A DNA stretch of 33,357 nt from Deltaproteobacteria bacterium (GCA_020853705.1 JADYYK010000122.1:1-33357); one strand, 5' to 3'. Positions 1 through 8,891 are shown, counted from the first letter of the stretch. Notes: generated from the letters alone by a model not told the origin. Numbers and translations: made by a program.

Positions 1-312
1 CGCGGCCAGCTTGAGCTTGCCGATGCGCAGGTTGAGGGTCTGCTTGCGCGCGCTGTAGCGCCAGGCCATCGGCAGCGTGACCTGGTCGCTGCCGTCGCTG
101 GGCAGCACGACCACGATCCCGGCGTGCTTGGGCTGCATGAGCAGGCGCACCGTGGCCGGGCCGGGTGGTCCGCCGAAGCGCGCACCGTCCACGGGCTCGA
201 CGGTCTCGAAGTTGCCCTCCGCAGGATCGGGCTTGCCCGCGAGCGCAGGCGCACCGGCCAGCAGCGCACAGGCCAGCCCGATCAGCACCACCCCTCTGCC
301 CCGCGACCTCAT
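1..312 (-). CDS. Exported protein of unknown function (3' end outside window)
   Basis: This frame is open from an ATG at 312 to the left edge, giving 104 residues, so the C-terminus is missing. Residues 1-25 form a signal peptide: basic MRSRGRG, a hydrophobic stretch, then an APALAG-type cleavage region. The mature part (KPDPAEGNFETVEPVDG...) reads like a short beta-rich periplasmic domain. I do not recognise a family. It lies 58 bp downstream of the AgmX-domain lipoprotein on the same strand and may be co-transcribed with it. The coding call rests on the continuous frame, the signal peptide and the codon pattern matching its neighbours. Confidence 0.7.
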   Translation of the reverse strand, partial: MRSRGRGVVLIGLACALLAGAPALAGKPDPAEGNFETVEPVDGARFGGPPGPATVRLLMQPKHAGIVVVLPSDGSDQVTLPMAWRYSARKQTLNLRIGKLKLAA

Positions 313-370
313 CGGCTCCAGGGTAACACTCAGGCCTTCAGCTTGACGAGGGCCCCGGCTGCCCGGCGCC

Positions 371-874
371 TCAGCGTCTGGGCTTGACCAGCACCGGGAT
401 GAACGCGGTGGTGGTCTTGCCGTCGGGCGGTGGCGGGAAGCTGACGGTCCTCACGACCTCGGTCATGCAGCGCTCCACGGCGTCGTTCTTCAGCCCCTGC
501 GCCAGCGACTGGCCGACCTTGCCGTCGCCGCCGATCTGGAAGGCCAGCTGCACGTTGCCGCTCAGGTTGGGCAGCGTGGCCAGCGCGGGCTCGTAGCAGC
601 CGCCCAGCTCGGGCAGCTTGAGCTTCAAGGTGTCGATGATGATGCCGAGGTCGAGGCTGCCCTGGCGCTTGGCGGTCTTGCTGTCGAGCTTGACGTCGGA
701 CCTGCCCGCGGCCAGCGCGAAGCTGGGCGCGGGCGGCGGCGTGGTCGGCGCCGGCGTGGCCGACGGCGCGGGGGCGCTGGCGCTGGGCGGCGGGGTGGCG
801 GGCGCCTCGGCGGGACGCTTCTTCTTGCCGCACGCGGCCAGCAGCACGAGGACGATCACGGTGACACGCTTCAT
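371..874 (-). CDS. Lipoprotein with AgmX/PglI-type C-terminal domain
   Basis: This 167-residue protein starts at ATG 874. A short signal peptide ends in a clear lipobox (LAAC, Cys15) followed by basic KKKRP, so the protein should be lipid-anchored. Residues about 20-50 are a Pro/Ala-rich linker. Residues about 70-165 resemble the AgmX/PglI C-terminal domain common in myxobacteria, with a Cys in the GGCYEPAL segment, a GNVQLAFQIGGDGKV strand region and a second Cys in ERCMTEVV. In that family the domain occurs on envelope and gliding-related proteins and is TonB-C-like; the exact role here is unknown. Its ATG overlaps the stop of the upstream methyltransferase gene (871-874), which suggests translational coupling. 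Confidence 0.8.
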   Translation of the reverse strand: MKRVTVIVLVLLAACGKKKRPAEAPATPPPSASAPAPSATPAPTTPPPAPSFALAAGRSDVKLDSKTAKRQGSLDLGIIIDTLKLKLPELGGCYEPALATLPNLSGNVQLAFQIGGDGKVGQSLAQGLKNDAVERCMTEVVRTVSFPPPPDGKTTTAFIPVLVKPRR

Positions 875-1632
875 CGGGGCTCCTCACGGGGCTGCTGCAG
901 GCGCGCGAGCTCCGCGCGTGCCGCTGCCATGCGACCAGGTTCGCGCACCCGGCGGGCGCGCCACAAGAGGTTGTACGGGGTCACCGCCTTGGGGCAAAAC
1001 TCGACCACCTCGGTCTGCATGCCGCCGGCCTCCAGGCGCTGGGTGCGCTCGGCGGCGACCCAGGCCTCGATGAAGCTGCGCCGCACCGCCGCGTGGCGCG
1101 GGATGCCCAGCGCGCCGGCGGCGGCGCGCGCGCCCGCCTCGGCATCGACGCCCACGCCGGTGCAGCACGGCACCAGCAGCAGGCGCCGCGCCGACGCCGC
1201 CAGCGCGGCGTCGAGCACCCGATCCGACGCCGCGCCGCAGGCGTGCAGCGCGAGCACCAGGTCGGGCGCCGCCGGCCACAGCGTGGCGTCGGCGACATCG
1301 CCGGTGCGCACCTCGACGGTGCAGCCGGGGGCGCTGATCCGGCTGGCGGCCTCGCGGGCGCGGGCGGCCAGGCGAGGGTCGCGCTCGATCAGGATGACGT
1401 GGGCGCGGCGCTGCGCCGGCGCCAGCACCAGCTCGGCGGTCGCCAGCGCGGCGTACGACAGCCCCGACGCGGCGTCCACGATGGTCAGCGCGCGCGGCTG
1501 CTGGTTGACCGCGGCGCGCAGCTCGGGCAGCAGCGCGGTCAGCTCGTCGATCTTGCGCGCGTCCTCCTGGCGCGGCTGGGTGCCGGGGGCCAGGTAGATC
1601 CGCTCGAGCCAGGCCGCCACGACGCCCCGCAT
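871..1632 (-). CDS. SAM-dependent methyltransferase (Methyltransf_32-like)
   Basis: The product is 253 residues. It has a Rossmann methyltransferase core: the SAM loop is in TIVDAASGLSYAAL, an acidic residue ends the second strand (LIERDP), and the signature DLVLALHACGAASD is followed by LLLVPCCTG. The HACG...D plus VPCC pattern is typical of the Methyltransf_32 family, whose substrates are mostly unknown and probably RNA or protein. The start at ATG 1632 lies 17 bp from the divergent pseudouridine synthase start, so the two genes share a very short intergenic region. That pairing would fit an RNA-modification role but does not prove one. The 3' end overlaps the next gene by four bases. Confidence 0.75.
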   Translation of the reverse strand: MRGVVAAWLERIYLAPGTQPRQEDARKIDELTALLPELRAAVNQQPRALTIVDAASGLSYAALATAELVLAPAQRRAHVILIERDPRLAARAREAASRISAPGCTVEVRTGDVADATLWPAAPDLVLALHACGAASDRVLDAALAASARRLLLVPCCTGVGVDAEAGARAAAGALGIPRHAAVRRSFIEAWVAAERTQRLEAGGMQTEVVEFCPKAVTPYNLLWRARRVREPGRMAAARAELARLQQPREEPR

Positions 1633-1649
1633 CGCGCTACTGTAGCCTG

Positions 1650-2492
1650 GTGCCGACGCCCCTGTGTGAAGTCGTGGTGCCCCGGACCATGGCGGGTGAG
1701 CGCCTCGATCGCGCCATCCCCGAGCTGGCGCCAGCCATCAGCCGCACCCGCGCGCGCAAGCTGATCGAGGGCGGCGCGGTCTTCGTCGATCAGGTGCGCG
1801 TCCGGGTCTGCTCGCGCGGGGTGCGTCCCGGGCAGACCGTGACCTGCTACGAGCTGGTGCTGCCGCCGGCGCTGGCGCCGCGGGTGGTGCACGACGCCGC
1901 CGACCTGCTGGTGGTCGACAAGCCGGCCGGCATGGCGACCGAGCCGACCCGGTCCGGCGCAGCGGGAGCGCTGACCGAGTGGCTGCGCACGGCGCACCCG
2001 GGGGCGCTGACCACGCACCGGCTGGACGCGCCCACCAGCGGCCTCGTCCTGCTGGCGCGCAGCGCCGAGGCGCAGGCCGAGCTCCACCGCATGCTGCAGG
2101 GCCACGACATCAAGCGCGGCTATGTCGCGGTGGTGGCGCCGGCGCCGAGCTGGGACAGCCAGACCCTGGACGCCGCGCTCGACGGCCGCGACGCGGTGAC
2201 CCACGCCAAGGTGCTGCGCCGCGCCGCCGGGGGGCGGGCCGCGCTGCTCGAGCTCGCGCTGGAGACCGGGCGCACGCGCCAGATCCGCCGTCACCTCGCG
2301 GGCGCCGGGGTGCCGGTGGTGGGCGACAGCGCGCGCCACGCCGAGGCGCGCGTCGCGGCGCAGCCGGGCCCCCGCCTGATGCTGCACGCCTGGACCCTGA
2401 CCCTGACCTGGCGAGGGCAGGCCGTCAGCCTGTCCGCCCCGCCCCCCGAGGACTTCGAGGCCGCCCTGGGACCCCTCGGGTTGGCGAAATGA
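1650..2492 (+). CDS. RluA-family pseudouridine synthase
   Basis: The enzyme should convert uridine to pseudouridine in rRNA or tRNA. Residues about 17-68 form an S4-like RNA-binding domain (GERLDRAIPELAPAIS, then KLIEGGAVFVD). The catalytic motif HRLDAPTSG lies at residues 123-131, with Asp126 as the expected catalytic aspartate. The family motif for the RNA-facing strand, ETGRTRQIRRHLAGAG, follows. At 280 residues it has normal RluA-family length. The start is GTG 1650; there is no in-frame ATG before the S4 domain. The specific target site cannot be read from the sequence. Confidence 0.9.
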   Translation: MPTPLCEVVVPRTMAGERLDRAIPELAPAISRTRARKLIEGGAVFVDQVRVRVCSRGVRPGQTVTCYELVLPPALAPRVVHDAADLLVVDKPAGMATEPTRSGAAGALTEWLRTAHPGALTTHRLDAPTSGLVLLARSAEAQAELHRMLQGHDIKRGYVAVVAPAPSWDSQTLDAALDGRDAVTHAKVLRRAAGGRAALLELALETGRTRQIRRHLAGAGVPVVGDSARHAEARVAAQPGPRLMLHAWTLTLTWRGQAVSLSAPPPEDFEAALGPLGLAK

Positions 2493-2500
2493 TCTCGCAC

Positions 2501-2520
2501 GGTTATGCGATCGCGTAACC
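2501..2520. promoter_or_regulatory. Near-perfect palindrome before the ECF sigma gene
   Basis: GGTTATGCGATCGCGTAACC reads almost identically on both strands; only positions 6 and 15 do not pair. It ends 8 bases before the GTG start of the sigma factor gene, just after the RluA stop codon. It contains the palindromic core GCGATCGC. It could be a dimeric repressor/activator operator for the sigma-FecR operon, or a translation-blocking hairpin if it lies in the mRNA leader. Confidence 0.4.
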
Positions 2521-2528
2521 TTTGAGAC

Positions 2529-3230
2529 GTGGCTGACCACAAGCCTCCAGTGATGCGCGTGATCGTGGGGCGCCCGATGGACATGGCGGTGGCAGAGGGG
2601 CCGGCGGCCGATCGCGCGCTGGTGGCGCGCTGTCTGGCCGGCGAGCGCGCCGCCGAGCGCGAGCTGTTCCGGCGCCAGCGTGGGCGCGTGCACGGGATCC
2701 TGTTCCGCATCCTGGGCGGCAACCGCGACATGGATGACCTGATGCAGGACACCTTCATCGAGGTCTTCAGATCGCTGCAGGGCTTCCGCGGCGAGTCCCG
2801 GCTGGCGACCTGGATCGATCGCATCACGGTGCGCGTGGCCTATCGCTACATGGGCCAGCGCCGCGCCGCGGTCTCGCTGGAGGCGGTGGCCGAGCCCGGC
2901 TCGCACGAGGACGCCGGCGGCGAGTCGCGCGCGGCGGCCCGCGAGGGCGTGCGGCGCCTGTATGCCGTGCTGGCGACCCTGAGCCCGCACGCGCGCATCG
3001 CGTTCGCGCTGCATGCCATCGATGGGCGGCCCATCGCCGAGGTGGCGCGGCTGTGCGGCGCCTCGGCCATCGCGACCAAGCTGCGCATCTGGCGCGCGCG
3101 GCGCGAGCTCATGAAGCGCGCCGCGGAGGATCCCGTGCTGGCCGAGCTGATCGACGAGGTCCAGGGCGGCGCCGCGGCCCAGGATGATGACGGCGACGCC
3201 GCGGCGGTGGCCGGGGAGGACGTGCCATGA
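2529..3230 (+). CDS. ECF-type RNA polymerase sigma factor
   Basis: The product has 233 residues. Sigma region 2 spans about residues 45-105 and includes the typical DMDDLMQDTFIEVFRSL helix and an FRGESRLATWIDRIT segment. Region 4 spans about 150-205, with LSPHARIAFALHAIDGRPIAEVARLCGAS-like helix-turn-helix content (positions 2985-3070). A Gly/Asp-rich tail follows. The GTG at 2529 is used here, but ATGs at 2553 or 2583 are possible, because the first about 25 residues are not conserved sigma sequence. The stop overlaps the ATG of the FecR-like gene (3227-3230), the normal arrangement for a sigma factor with its membrane regulator. Confidence 0.88.
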   Translation: MADHKPPVMRVIVGRPMDMAVAEGPAADRALVARCLAGERAAERELFRRQRGRVHGILFRILGGNRDMDDLMQDTFIEVFRSLQGFRGESRLATWIDRITVRVAYRYMGQRRAAVSLEAVAEPGSHEDAGGESRAAAREGVRRLYAVLATLSPHARIAFALHAIDGRPIAEVARLCGASAIATKLRIWRARRELMKRAAEDPVLAELIDEVQGGAAAQDDDGDAAAVAGEDVP

Positions 3231-4381
3231 AGCTGCGTGGACGCATCCCGGTCGAGCCGCTGTCGGACGCGCAGTGGGAGCGCATCGAGCGCCGTGTGCT
3301 GGAGCGCGAGCGTGAGCTGCCGGGGCCTGCGGCGACGCCGCAGCGCGGCCGGCGCTGGCCGGTGCTGGCCGGTGCTGGGCTGGGGCTGATGCTGGCGGCG
3401 GCCGCGGTGGTGCTGTGGGTGGCGCTGCGCCCGGCGCCGCGCGCCGTGCAGCCGGCGCTGACCCGGGTGGTGACGCCGGCGGGCGGCGCGCCGACGCGGG
3501 TGGTGATCGGCGACGCCGAGATCGACGTGGCGCCCGGCAGCGAGGCCAACCTGCGCGTGACCCCGACCGGCGACATCACGGTCGAGCTGGTCCACGGGCG
3601 GGTCGACTGTGACGTGGCGCATCGCCCGGGCCGGCCGCGCTTCGACGTGGTGGCCGGTGACGTCGACGTGGTCGTGGTGGGCACCCGGTTCGCGGTGGCG
3701 CGCGCGGACGCTGGAGAGGTGATGGTGGAGGTGACCCGCGGCAAGGTCAGGGTGGAGAGCCCGCGCGGCAGCATCGCGGTGGCGGCGGGGGAGCGGGTGA
3801 CCATCGGGGCGATGGGGATGATCGCGGGGCGGGCGGACAGCGGCGGGGGACAGGCCGGCACGGACCCGAGCACGAACCCGAGCACGAACCCGAGCACCAA
3901 CCCGAGCACGAACCCGAGCACGAGCACGAACCCGAGCATGAGCACGAACACGAACCCGACCGGCGACGGCGGCTCGGGCCCCGTGGCCAGCGCCGAGCCA
4001 CGCCCGCGCAAGCCCGATCCCCGCAAGCTCGCGCTCGCCGACGCCGTGGTGCTGCGCCAGACCAAGCCTGACGACGCCGGGCGCAAGCTGCGCCAGCTGT
4101 CCCTCGGCTCTGACGCCGTGGCCGCCTCGGCGCTGTACGAGCTGGCACACCTGTCGCTGTTCCGGCTGCGCGCCCCGTATGCGGCGCTGGCGGCCGCGCG
4201 CGAGTACCAGCGTCGCTTCCCGACCGGCCCCGACGCCGCCGACGCCCTGTGGATCCGCATCGAGGCCCACCTCGACGCCAACGACCACGCCGCCGCCCGC
4301 GAGGCCGCTGCGAGCTACCTGGAGCGCTTCCCCGCCGGGGCCAAGGCGGCGCGCGCCCAGGCCGTGCGCGACCTCGAGTAG
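3227..4381 (+). CDS. FecR-like membrane regulator with repeat linker and TPR-like tail
   Basis: This 384-residue protein is probably the membrane partner of the ECF sigma factor. A cytoplasmic N-terminal stretch of about 45 residues is followed by one transmembrane helix (about 46-67) and a FecR domain (about 80-205; TRVVIGDAEIDVAPGSE, then VVVVGTRFAVARAD). Next comes a low-complexity linker built of repeated NPST units (positions 3864-3959) and a helical C-terminus with TPR-like repeats (AASALYELAHLSLFRLRAPYA... and RRFPTGPDAADALW). FecR proteins sense an envelope signal and control the sigma factor. The TPR extension suggests protein-protein contacts in the periplasm. The call is firm for FecR and softer for TPR. 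Confidence 0.82.
   Translation: MKLRGRIPVEPLSDAQWERIERRVLERERELPGPAATPQRGRRWPVLAGAGLGLMLAAAAVVLWVALRPAPRAVQPALTRVVTPAGGAPTRVVIGDAEIDVAPGSEANLRVTPTGDITVELVHGRVDCDVAHRPGRPRFDVVAGDVDVVVVGTRFAVARADAGEVMVEVTRGKVRVESPRGSIAVAAGERVTIGAMGMIAGRADSGGGQAGTDPSTNPSTNPSTNPSTNPSTSTNPSMSTNTNPTGDGGSGPVASAEPRPRKPDPRKLALADAVVLRQTKPDDAGRKLRQLSLGSDAVAASALYELAHLSLFRLRAPYAALAAAREYQRRFPTGPDAADALWIRIEAHLDANDHAAAREAAASYLERFPAGAKAARAQAVRDLE
3864..3959 (+). repeat. 12-bp tandem repeat coding for an NPST linker
   Basis: Imperfect direct repeats of about 12 bp (ACCCGAGCACGA) run through the FecR-like gene and encode NPST/ST units between the FecR domain and the TPR-like tail. Because the unit is a multiple of three, changes in copy number would alter linker length without shifting the frame. 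Confidence 0.85.
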
Positions 4382-4403
4382 CGCGCACCCACCGCGCGCG
4401 CGT

Positions 4404-4409
4404 TGTATG
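4404..4409 (+). promoter_or_regulatory. Possible -10 box (TATGAT)
   Basis: TATGAT lies 19 bases before the ATG at 4429, between the FecR-like gene and the small membrane protein. A purine-rich GGGGGAG ribosome site follows it. No good -35 is seen at the expected distance, so this is only a candidate start for the downstream two-gene unit. Confidence 0.3.
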
Positions 4410-4428
4410 ATTCGCGCCGGGGGGAGAC

Positions 4429-4836
4429 ATGGCTGACGCGTCGGAGAAAGAGTTCCTCGGCTCCAAGCGCTCGAAGATCTGGACCTACCTGGTGCTGGCG
4501 CTGGCCCTGGTGGTCGGCGTCATCGTGGCCAACTTCGCCATCTCCAACCCCGACACCGCCAAGCATGGCATCAAGAGCATCGCCGGGCTGCCGTCGTGGG
4601 CCTTCCCCTTCGTGCTGCTGCTGCTCGGCGCCGCGCTGTTCGCCATCGGCCTCAAGGTCGAGTCGGACTGGCCCGAGGGGATCGGCGCTGGCCTCATCGG
4701 GGCAGCCGCGCTGCTGGGCGAGATCCTGATCGGCTGGAGGAAGTTCTACCTCGGCGGCCTGTGGGTGGTGCCCATGGTGCTGCCGCTGGTGATCTTCCTC
4801 ATCCTGCTCCTCTACGGCATGTCGCGCTCGAGGTAG
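4429..4836 (+). CDS. Small polytopic membrane protein, unknown function
   Basis: The product is 135 residues with about four predicted transmembrane helices: IWTYLVLALALVVGVIVANF, WAFPFVLLLLGAALFAIGL, an Ala/Gly-rich helix (GAGLIGAAALLGEILIG) and VVPMVLPLVIFLILLLYG. A short charged N-terminus (MADASEKEFLGSKRSK) suggests a cytoplasmic start. The ATG is supported by a GGGGAG ribosome site. The stop is two bases before the CapA-like start, so the two are probably translated together. No family is recognised. Confidence 0.8.
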   Translation: MADASEKEFLGSKRSKIWTYLVLALALVVGVIVANFAISNPDTAKHGIKSIAGLPSWAFPFVLLLLGAALFAIGLKVESDWPEGIGAGLIGAAALLGEILIGWRKFYLGGLWVVPMVLPLVIFLILLLYGMSRSR

Positions 4837-4838
4837 CC

Positions 4839-5993
4839 ATGCGCACCCGCGTCATCCTGCTCGGGCTGTTCGCGCTGACGCTGGCGTCGCAGGCGTCGCA
4901 GGCGTCAGCCGAGCCGGCCGCGCCCACGCCCGCGCCGACGCCGACGCCGACACGCACGGCGACCCCCGGCACCGTGCGCTTCGCGGCGGTGGGCGACATC
5001 ATGACGCACTGGATCCAGATCCAGGCCGCCTGGAAGGCGTCCTGCAAGTGCCACGACTTCGCGCCCATGTTCGCCGACGCCCGTCCGCTGCTGGCCGACG
5101 CCGACGTCACCTTCGGCAACCTCGAGACCACCATGCCGGGCGATCCGCGGCGCTACACCCCCAAGGGCACCGTGCTGTTCGGCGCGCCCGACAGCCTGGC
5201 CGACGCCGTCGCGGGCGCCGGCTTCGACGTGGTGGCCACCGCCAACAACCACGCCGCCGACACCGGCGGCGTGGGCGTCAAGAACACGCTGGCACAGCTC
5301 GATCGCGTCGGCGTGCTGCACGCCGGCAGCTGGCCCAGCCCGGAGGCGCGCGCCGCCAACCCGGTGCTGCGCTTCGAGAAGAACGGCCTGCGCATCGCCA
5401 TGGTCGCGTACAGCTATGGCTCCAACGAGGGCAAGCCCGATGGCGCCGCGCTGGCCACCCTGGCCCAGGGCACCCTGGAGGCCGACGTGCGCACCGCCCG
5501 CGTGGGCGCCGACGTGGTCATCGTGTCGCTGCACTTCGGCGAGCAGTACGAGCGCAAGCCCAACAAGAAGCAGCGCGCGTTCGTGGGGCTCGCCCTGGCC
5601 GCTGGCGCCGACGTGGTCCTCGGCCACCACCCGCACGTGCTGCAGCCCATCGAGCGCATCGAGGTCGACGGGCGCTCGCGCCTGGTGGCCTGGTCGCTGG
5701 GCAACTTCGTCGCCAACTACCGCATGCGCTACACCGACGGGGGGATCGTCCTCGGCTTCACGCTGGAGAAGGGCCAGAGCGGCGTCATCATCAAGGACGT
5801 CGGCTATCGCCCGGTCTATGTCCACGTCGAGAAGGACGGCCCCACCGCGCCGCGCTTCCGCATCCTGCCCGCGCTGGACTACCTGACCGCGGGGCGGCTG
5901 CCCGCCAGCGCGCACAAGGCGCTGCAGCAGTTCGTGGCCGACACCGCCGAGCTGCTCGGCCCGGCGGCCGGCCTCACCACAGCCAGCCGCTGA
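4839..5993 (+). CDS. CapA-family protein (poly-gamma-glutamate synthesis type, metallophosphoesterase fold)
   Basis: The 384-residue protein begins with a signal peptide (about residues 1-24) and a Pro/Thr-rich linker. Family motifs of the calcineurin-like CapA fold follow in order: AAVGDIMTH (about 49-57), FGNLETTMPG (about 92-101), ATANNHAAD, LHFGEQY and LGHHPHVLQPIE. The His, Asp and Asn residues in these motifs are the expected metal ligands. Characterised relatives act in poly-gamma-glutamate capsule formation, but many CapA-like proteins have unknown substrates. The ATG at 4839 is chosen because it starts the signal peptide and sits two bases after the upstream stop. The last 20 bases overlap the convergent PAP2 gene. 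Confidence 0.85.
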   Translation: MRTRVILLGLFALTLASQASQASAEPAAPTPAPTPTPTRTATPGTVRFAAVGDIMTHWIQIQAAWKASCKCHDFAPMFADARPLLADADVTFGNLETTMPGDPRRYTPKGTVLFGAPDSLADAVAGAGFDVVATANNHAADTGGVGVKNTLAQLDRVGVLHAGSWPSPEARAANPVLRFEKNGLRIAMVAYSYGSNEGKPDGAALATLAQGTLEADVRTARVGADVVIVSLHFGEQYERKPNKKQRAFVGLALAAGADVVLGHHPHVLQPIERIEVDGRSRLVAWSLGNFVANYRMRYTDGGIVLGFTLEKGQSGVIIKDVGYRPVYVHVEKDGPTAPRFRILPALDYLTAGRLPASAHKALQQFVADTAELLGPAAGLTTASR

Positions 5994-6543
5994 CCCCGAA
6001 CCAGCCACTGAGGCTGCCTGGCACCACCCCGAACCAGCCGCTGAGGCTGGCTGACAGCACGCCCAGCGCCGCACCCGCCGCCACGTCCAGCGGGTAGTGC
6101 ACCCCGAGCACCACGCGCGAGACCCCGACCGCCAGCGCCCACGCGAGCGCCAGCGGCGCCAGCGCGGGCGACAGCAGCGCCACGCTGGTGGCGATGGCGA
6201 ACGCCGCGGTGGCGTGGCCCGACGGCATCGAGAAGCGATCCGGCGCCGGCAGTACCGCCTCGGCCGGCCGCGCGCGCCGGATGGCGCGCTTGCCCAGCGA
6301 GAACAGTCCCAGCGCCAGCACCGTGGCCAGCGTGACCTGGGCCGGCGCCCGCCCCGGCAGCGCCAGCAGCGCCAGCGCCAGGCCGAGCACCACCACCGCG
6401 GCGTCGCCGGTGTGCGTCACCACCCGCATCACCGCGGTCAGCCGTGGCCCCCGCCGTCGCGCCACCCAGCGCAGCAGCGCCAGATCCGCCAGCGCCGCCC
6501 GTGTCAGCAGCGACCCCCGAGCCCTCGTCGTCGCGTCGATCAT
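5974..6543 (-). CDS. PAP2-family membrane phosphatase
   Basis: The product is 189 residues with several membrane helices. All three PAP2 motifs are present: KRAIRRARP (85-93), PSGH (107-110) and SR...H...D (Ser142-Arg143, His149, Asp153). The enzyme should dephosphorylate a lipid phosphate such as phosphatidate, undecaprenyl diphosphate or a sphingoid phosphate on the outer face of the membrane. The ATG at 6543 was chosen because the sequence upstream in frame is not membrane-protein-like. The C-terminus carries a doubled SLSGWFGV unit created by a 24-bp direct repeat, and ends inside the capA-like gene. The divergent glycosyltransferase suggests a lipid context. Confidence 0.88.
   Translation of the reverse strand: MIDATTRARGSLLTRAALADLALLRWVARRRGPRLTAVMRVVTHTGDAAVVVLGLALALLALPGRAPAQVTLATVLALGLFSLGKRAIRRARPAEAVLPAPDRFSMPSGHATAAFAIATSVALLSPALAPLALAWALAVGVSRVVLGVHYPLDVAAGAALGVLSASLSGWFGVVPGSLSGWFGVSGWLW
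5993..6049. repeat. 24-bp direct repeat, 33-bp period
   Basis: ACCCCGAACCAGCC(A/G)CTGAGGCTG occurs at 5993-6016 and 6026-6049 with a single mismatch. It lies in the 3' end of the PAP2 gene, where it encodes two SLSGWFGV units, and begins at the stop codon of the capA-like gene. Confidence 0.85.
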
Positions 6544-6722
6544 GGCCTCCACTGTGCGCGTCCGCTGTGGCCGGCAGATGACGGCTCCGTGAATGCTGCG
6601 TGAATCCAGTTGCCTCGCGGCGGACGCCGTCACGCGGTGGTCACCGCGAGTTTCCAGCATCGGCCCCGCGCCGTCCCTGGCCTGCCACCTGACTCGCGCA
6701 AGCTGACGCCCAGGAGGTGCCC

Positions 6723-7889
6723 ATGAGCGAGCTGGTGATCGGGATCTGGCTTCTGGCAGGCGCTGGCCTGGTGCTGCGCGCGACCATGGCGGTGGTGGCG
6801 GCGCGCTGGCTGCGGCGCACGCCGGTGGCGCCGACGCGACAGCCGGTCGGGCTGTCGGTGCTCAAGCCGCTGTGCGGCGTCGATGATGATCTGGAGACCA
6901 ACCTGGAGTGCTTTGCGGCGCTGACGCACGAACCCTGCGAGGTCCTGCTCGGCGTGGCCAGCGTCCACGACGCCGCGTATCCCGTCGCGGTGCGGCTGGC
7001 GCGGCGCCATCCCCGGCGCTTTCGCGTCATCGTGCAGGAGGGCGCGCCGGGGCTGAACCCCAAGGTCAACCAGCTCGTCACGCTGGCGCGCAAGGCCCGC
7101 CATGACTGGCTCTGGGTGTCAGACTCGAACGCCCGGGTGGCACCCGGGGCGGCCAGCGAGATCGTCGCGCTGCTGGCCGATCCGGGGGTCGGTCTGGTCA
7201 CCAGCCCGGTGGTGGGTGCTGGCGAGACCCGGCTGGGCGCCCGGCTCGACAACCTGCACCTGTCGGGCTGCATCGCGCCCGCGATGATCGCGAGCCAGGT
7301 GCTGGCGCGGAAGGACTTCGTGGTCGGCAAGTCGATGGCGTTGCGGCGCTCCGACCTGGACCGGCTGGGCGGCTTCATGGCGGTCAAGGACGTGCTGGCC
7401 GAGGACTATGTGCTGGGCCGGCGAGTCGCGGCGCTGGGCAAGCGGGTCGCCCTCGCGCGCACGCCGGTGGTGTCGTGGTCGCGCGGGCGCAGCCTGGGCG
7501 AGCTGGGGCGGCGCTACCAGCGCTGGAGCCTGATGCAGCGCAAGATGGCGGGCCTCGCGACCTACCTGACGGTGCCCTTGCTGATGCCATCGGCGCTCGC
7601 GCTGCTCGGCTTCGTGCTGGCGCCAGGGCTGGGGCGGCTGGGCTGGCTGAGCGGCGTGTGGGCGGCGCGCGCGGGCATGGACGCCGTGGTCGGCGGGCGG
7701 CTCGGGGTCGGGATGCGCCGGGCCTGGGCGGCGCCGCTGGCCGATGTCGCCATCGCGCTGTGCTGGGCGGCGGCGCTGCTGGGGGACCATGTGGTGTGGC
7801 GCGGCCGGCTGCTGCGCGTCGGGGCCGGGACCCGCCTGACCCCGGCGCGACAGCCTGTCCGCCCCCGGCGTGGGCTGCTGACAGCTTGA
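6723..7889 (+). CDS. Family 2/21 glycosyltransferase, ceramide glucosyltransferase-like (HpnI-like)
   Basis: This 388-residue protein has an N-terminal membrane helix, a GT-A catalytic domain and C-terminal membrane helices. The GT21 pattern is clear: VLKPLCGVDDDLETNL (about 47-61), the D1/D2 region ending in WVSDSNARV (Asp134), a D3 region LAEDYVLGRR (Asp228), and RRYQRW (263-268), the equivalent of the (Q/R)xxRW motif. Family members transfer a sugar onto ceramide or another lipid at the membrane. A strong AGGAGGT ribosome site five bases before ATG 6723 fixes the start. The bacterial HpnI branch acts on hopanoid side chains; which lipid is used here is not known. Confidence 0.85.
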   Translation: MSELVIGIWLLAGAGLVLRATMAVVAARWLRRTPVAPTRQPVGLSVLKPLCGVDDDLETNLECFAALTHEPCEVLLGVASVHDAAYPVAVRLARRHPRRFRVIVQEGAPGLNPKVNQLVTLARKARHDWLWVSDSNARVAPGAASEIVALLADPGVGLVTSPVVGAGETRLGARLDNLHLSGCIAPAMIASQVLARKDFVVGKSMALRRSDLDRLGGFMAVKDVLAEDYVLGRRVAALGKRVALARTPVVSWSRGRSLGELGRRYQRWSLMQRKMAGLATYLTVPLLMPSALALLGFVLAPGLGRLGWLSGVWAARAGMDAVVGGRLGVGMRRAWAAPLADVAIALCWAAALLGDHVVWRGRLLRVGAGTRLTPARQPVRPRRGLLTA

Positions 7890-7970
7890 CAATCGGTCCA
7901 GGTGAAAGGGCCGCGATCCCTGCGATCTGACGCGCCCCCCGCTGGCATCCTGGCTGCAACCTGGGGCGGC

Positions 7971-8891
<921 letters not shown>

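Noticed and set aside
3864..3959. CRISPR-like array
   Set aside because: The units are contiguous with no unique spacers and encode a protein linker.
2846..4288. Long minus-strand frame opposite sigma and FecR genes
   Set aside because: It is a shadow of the plus-strand genes with atypical amino-acid use.
7902..7970. GTG 7902 as the start of the GspC-like gene
   Set aside because: No ribosome site, and the extra 23 residues precede the membrane anchor without conserved content; kept as an alternative.
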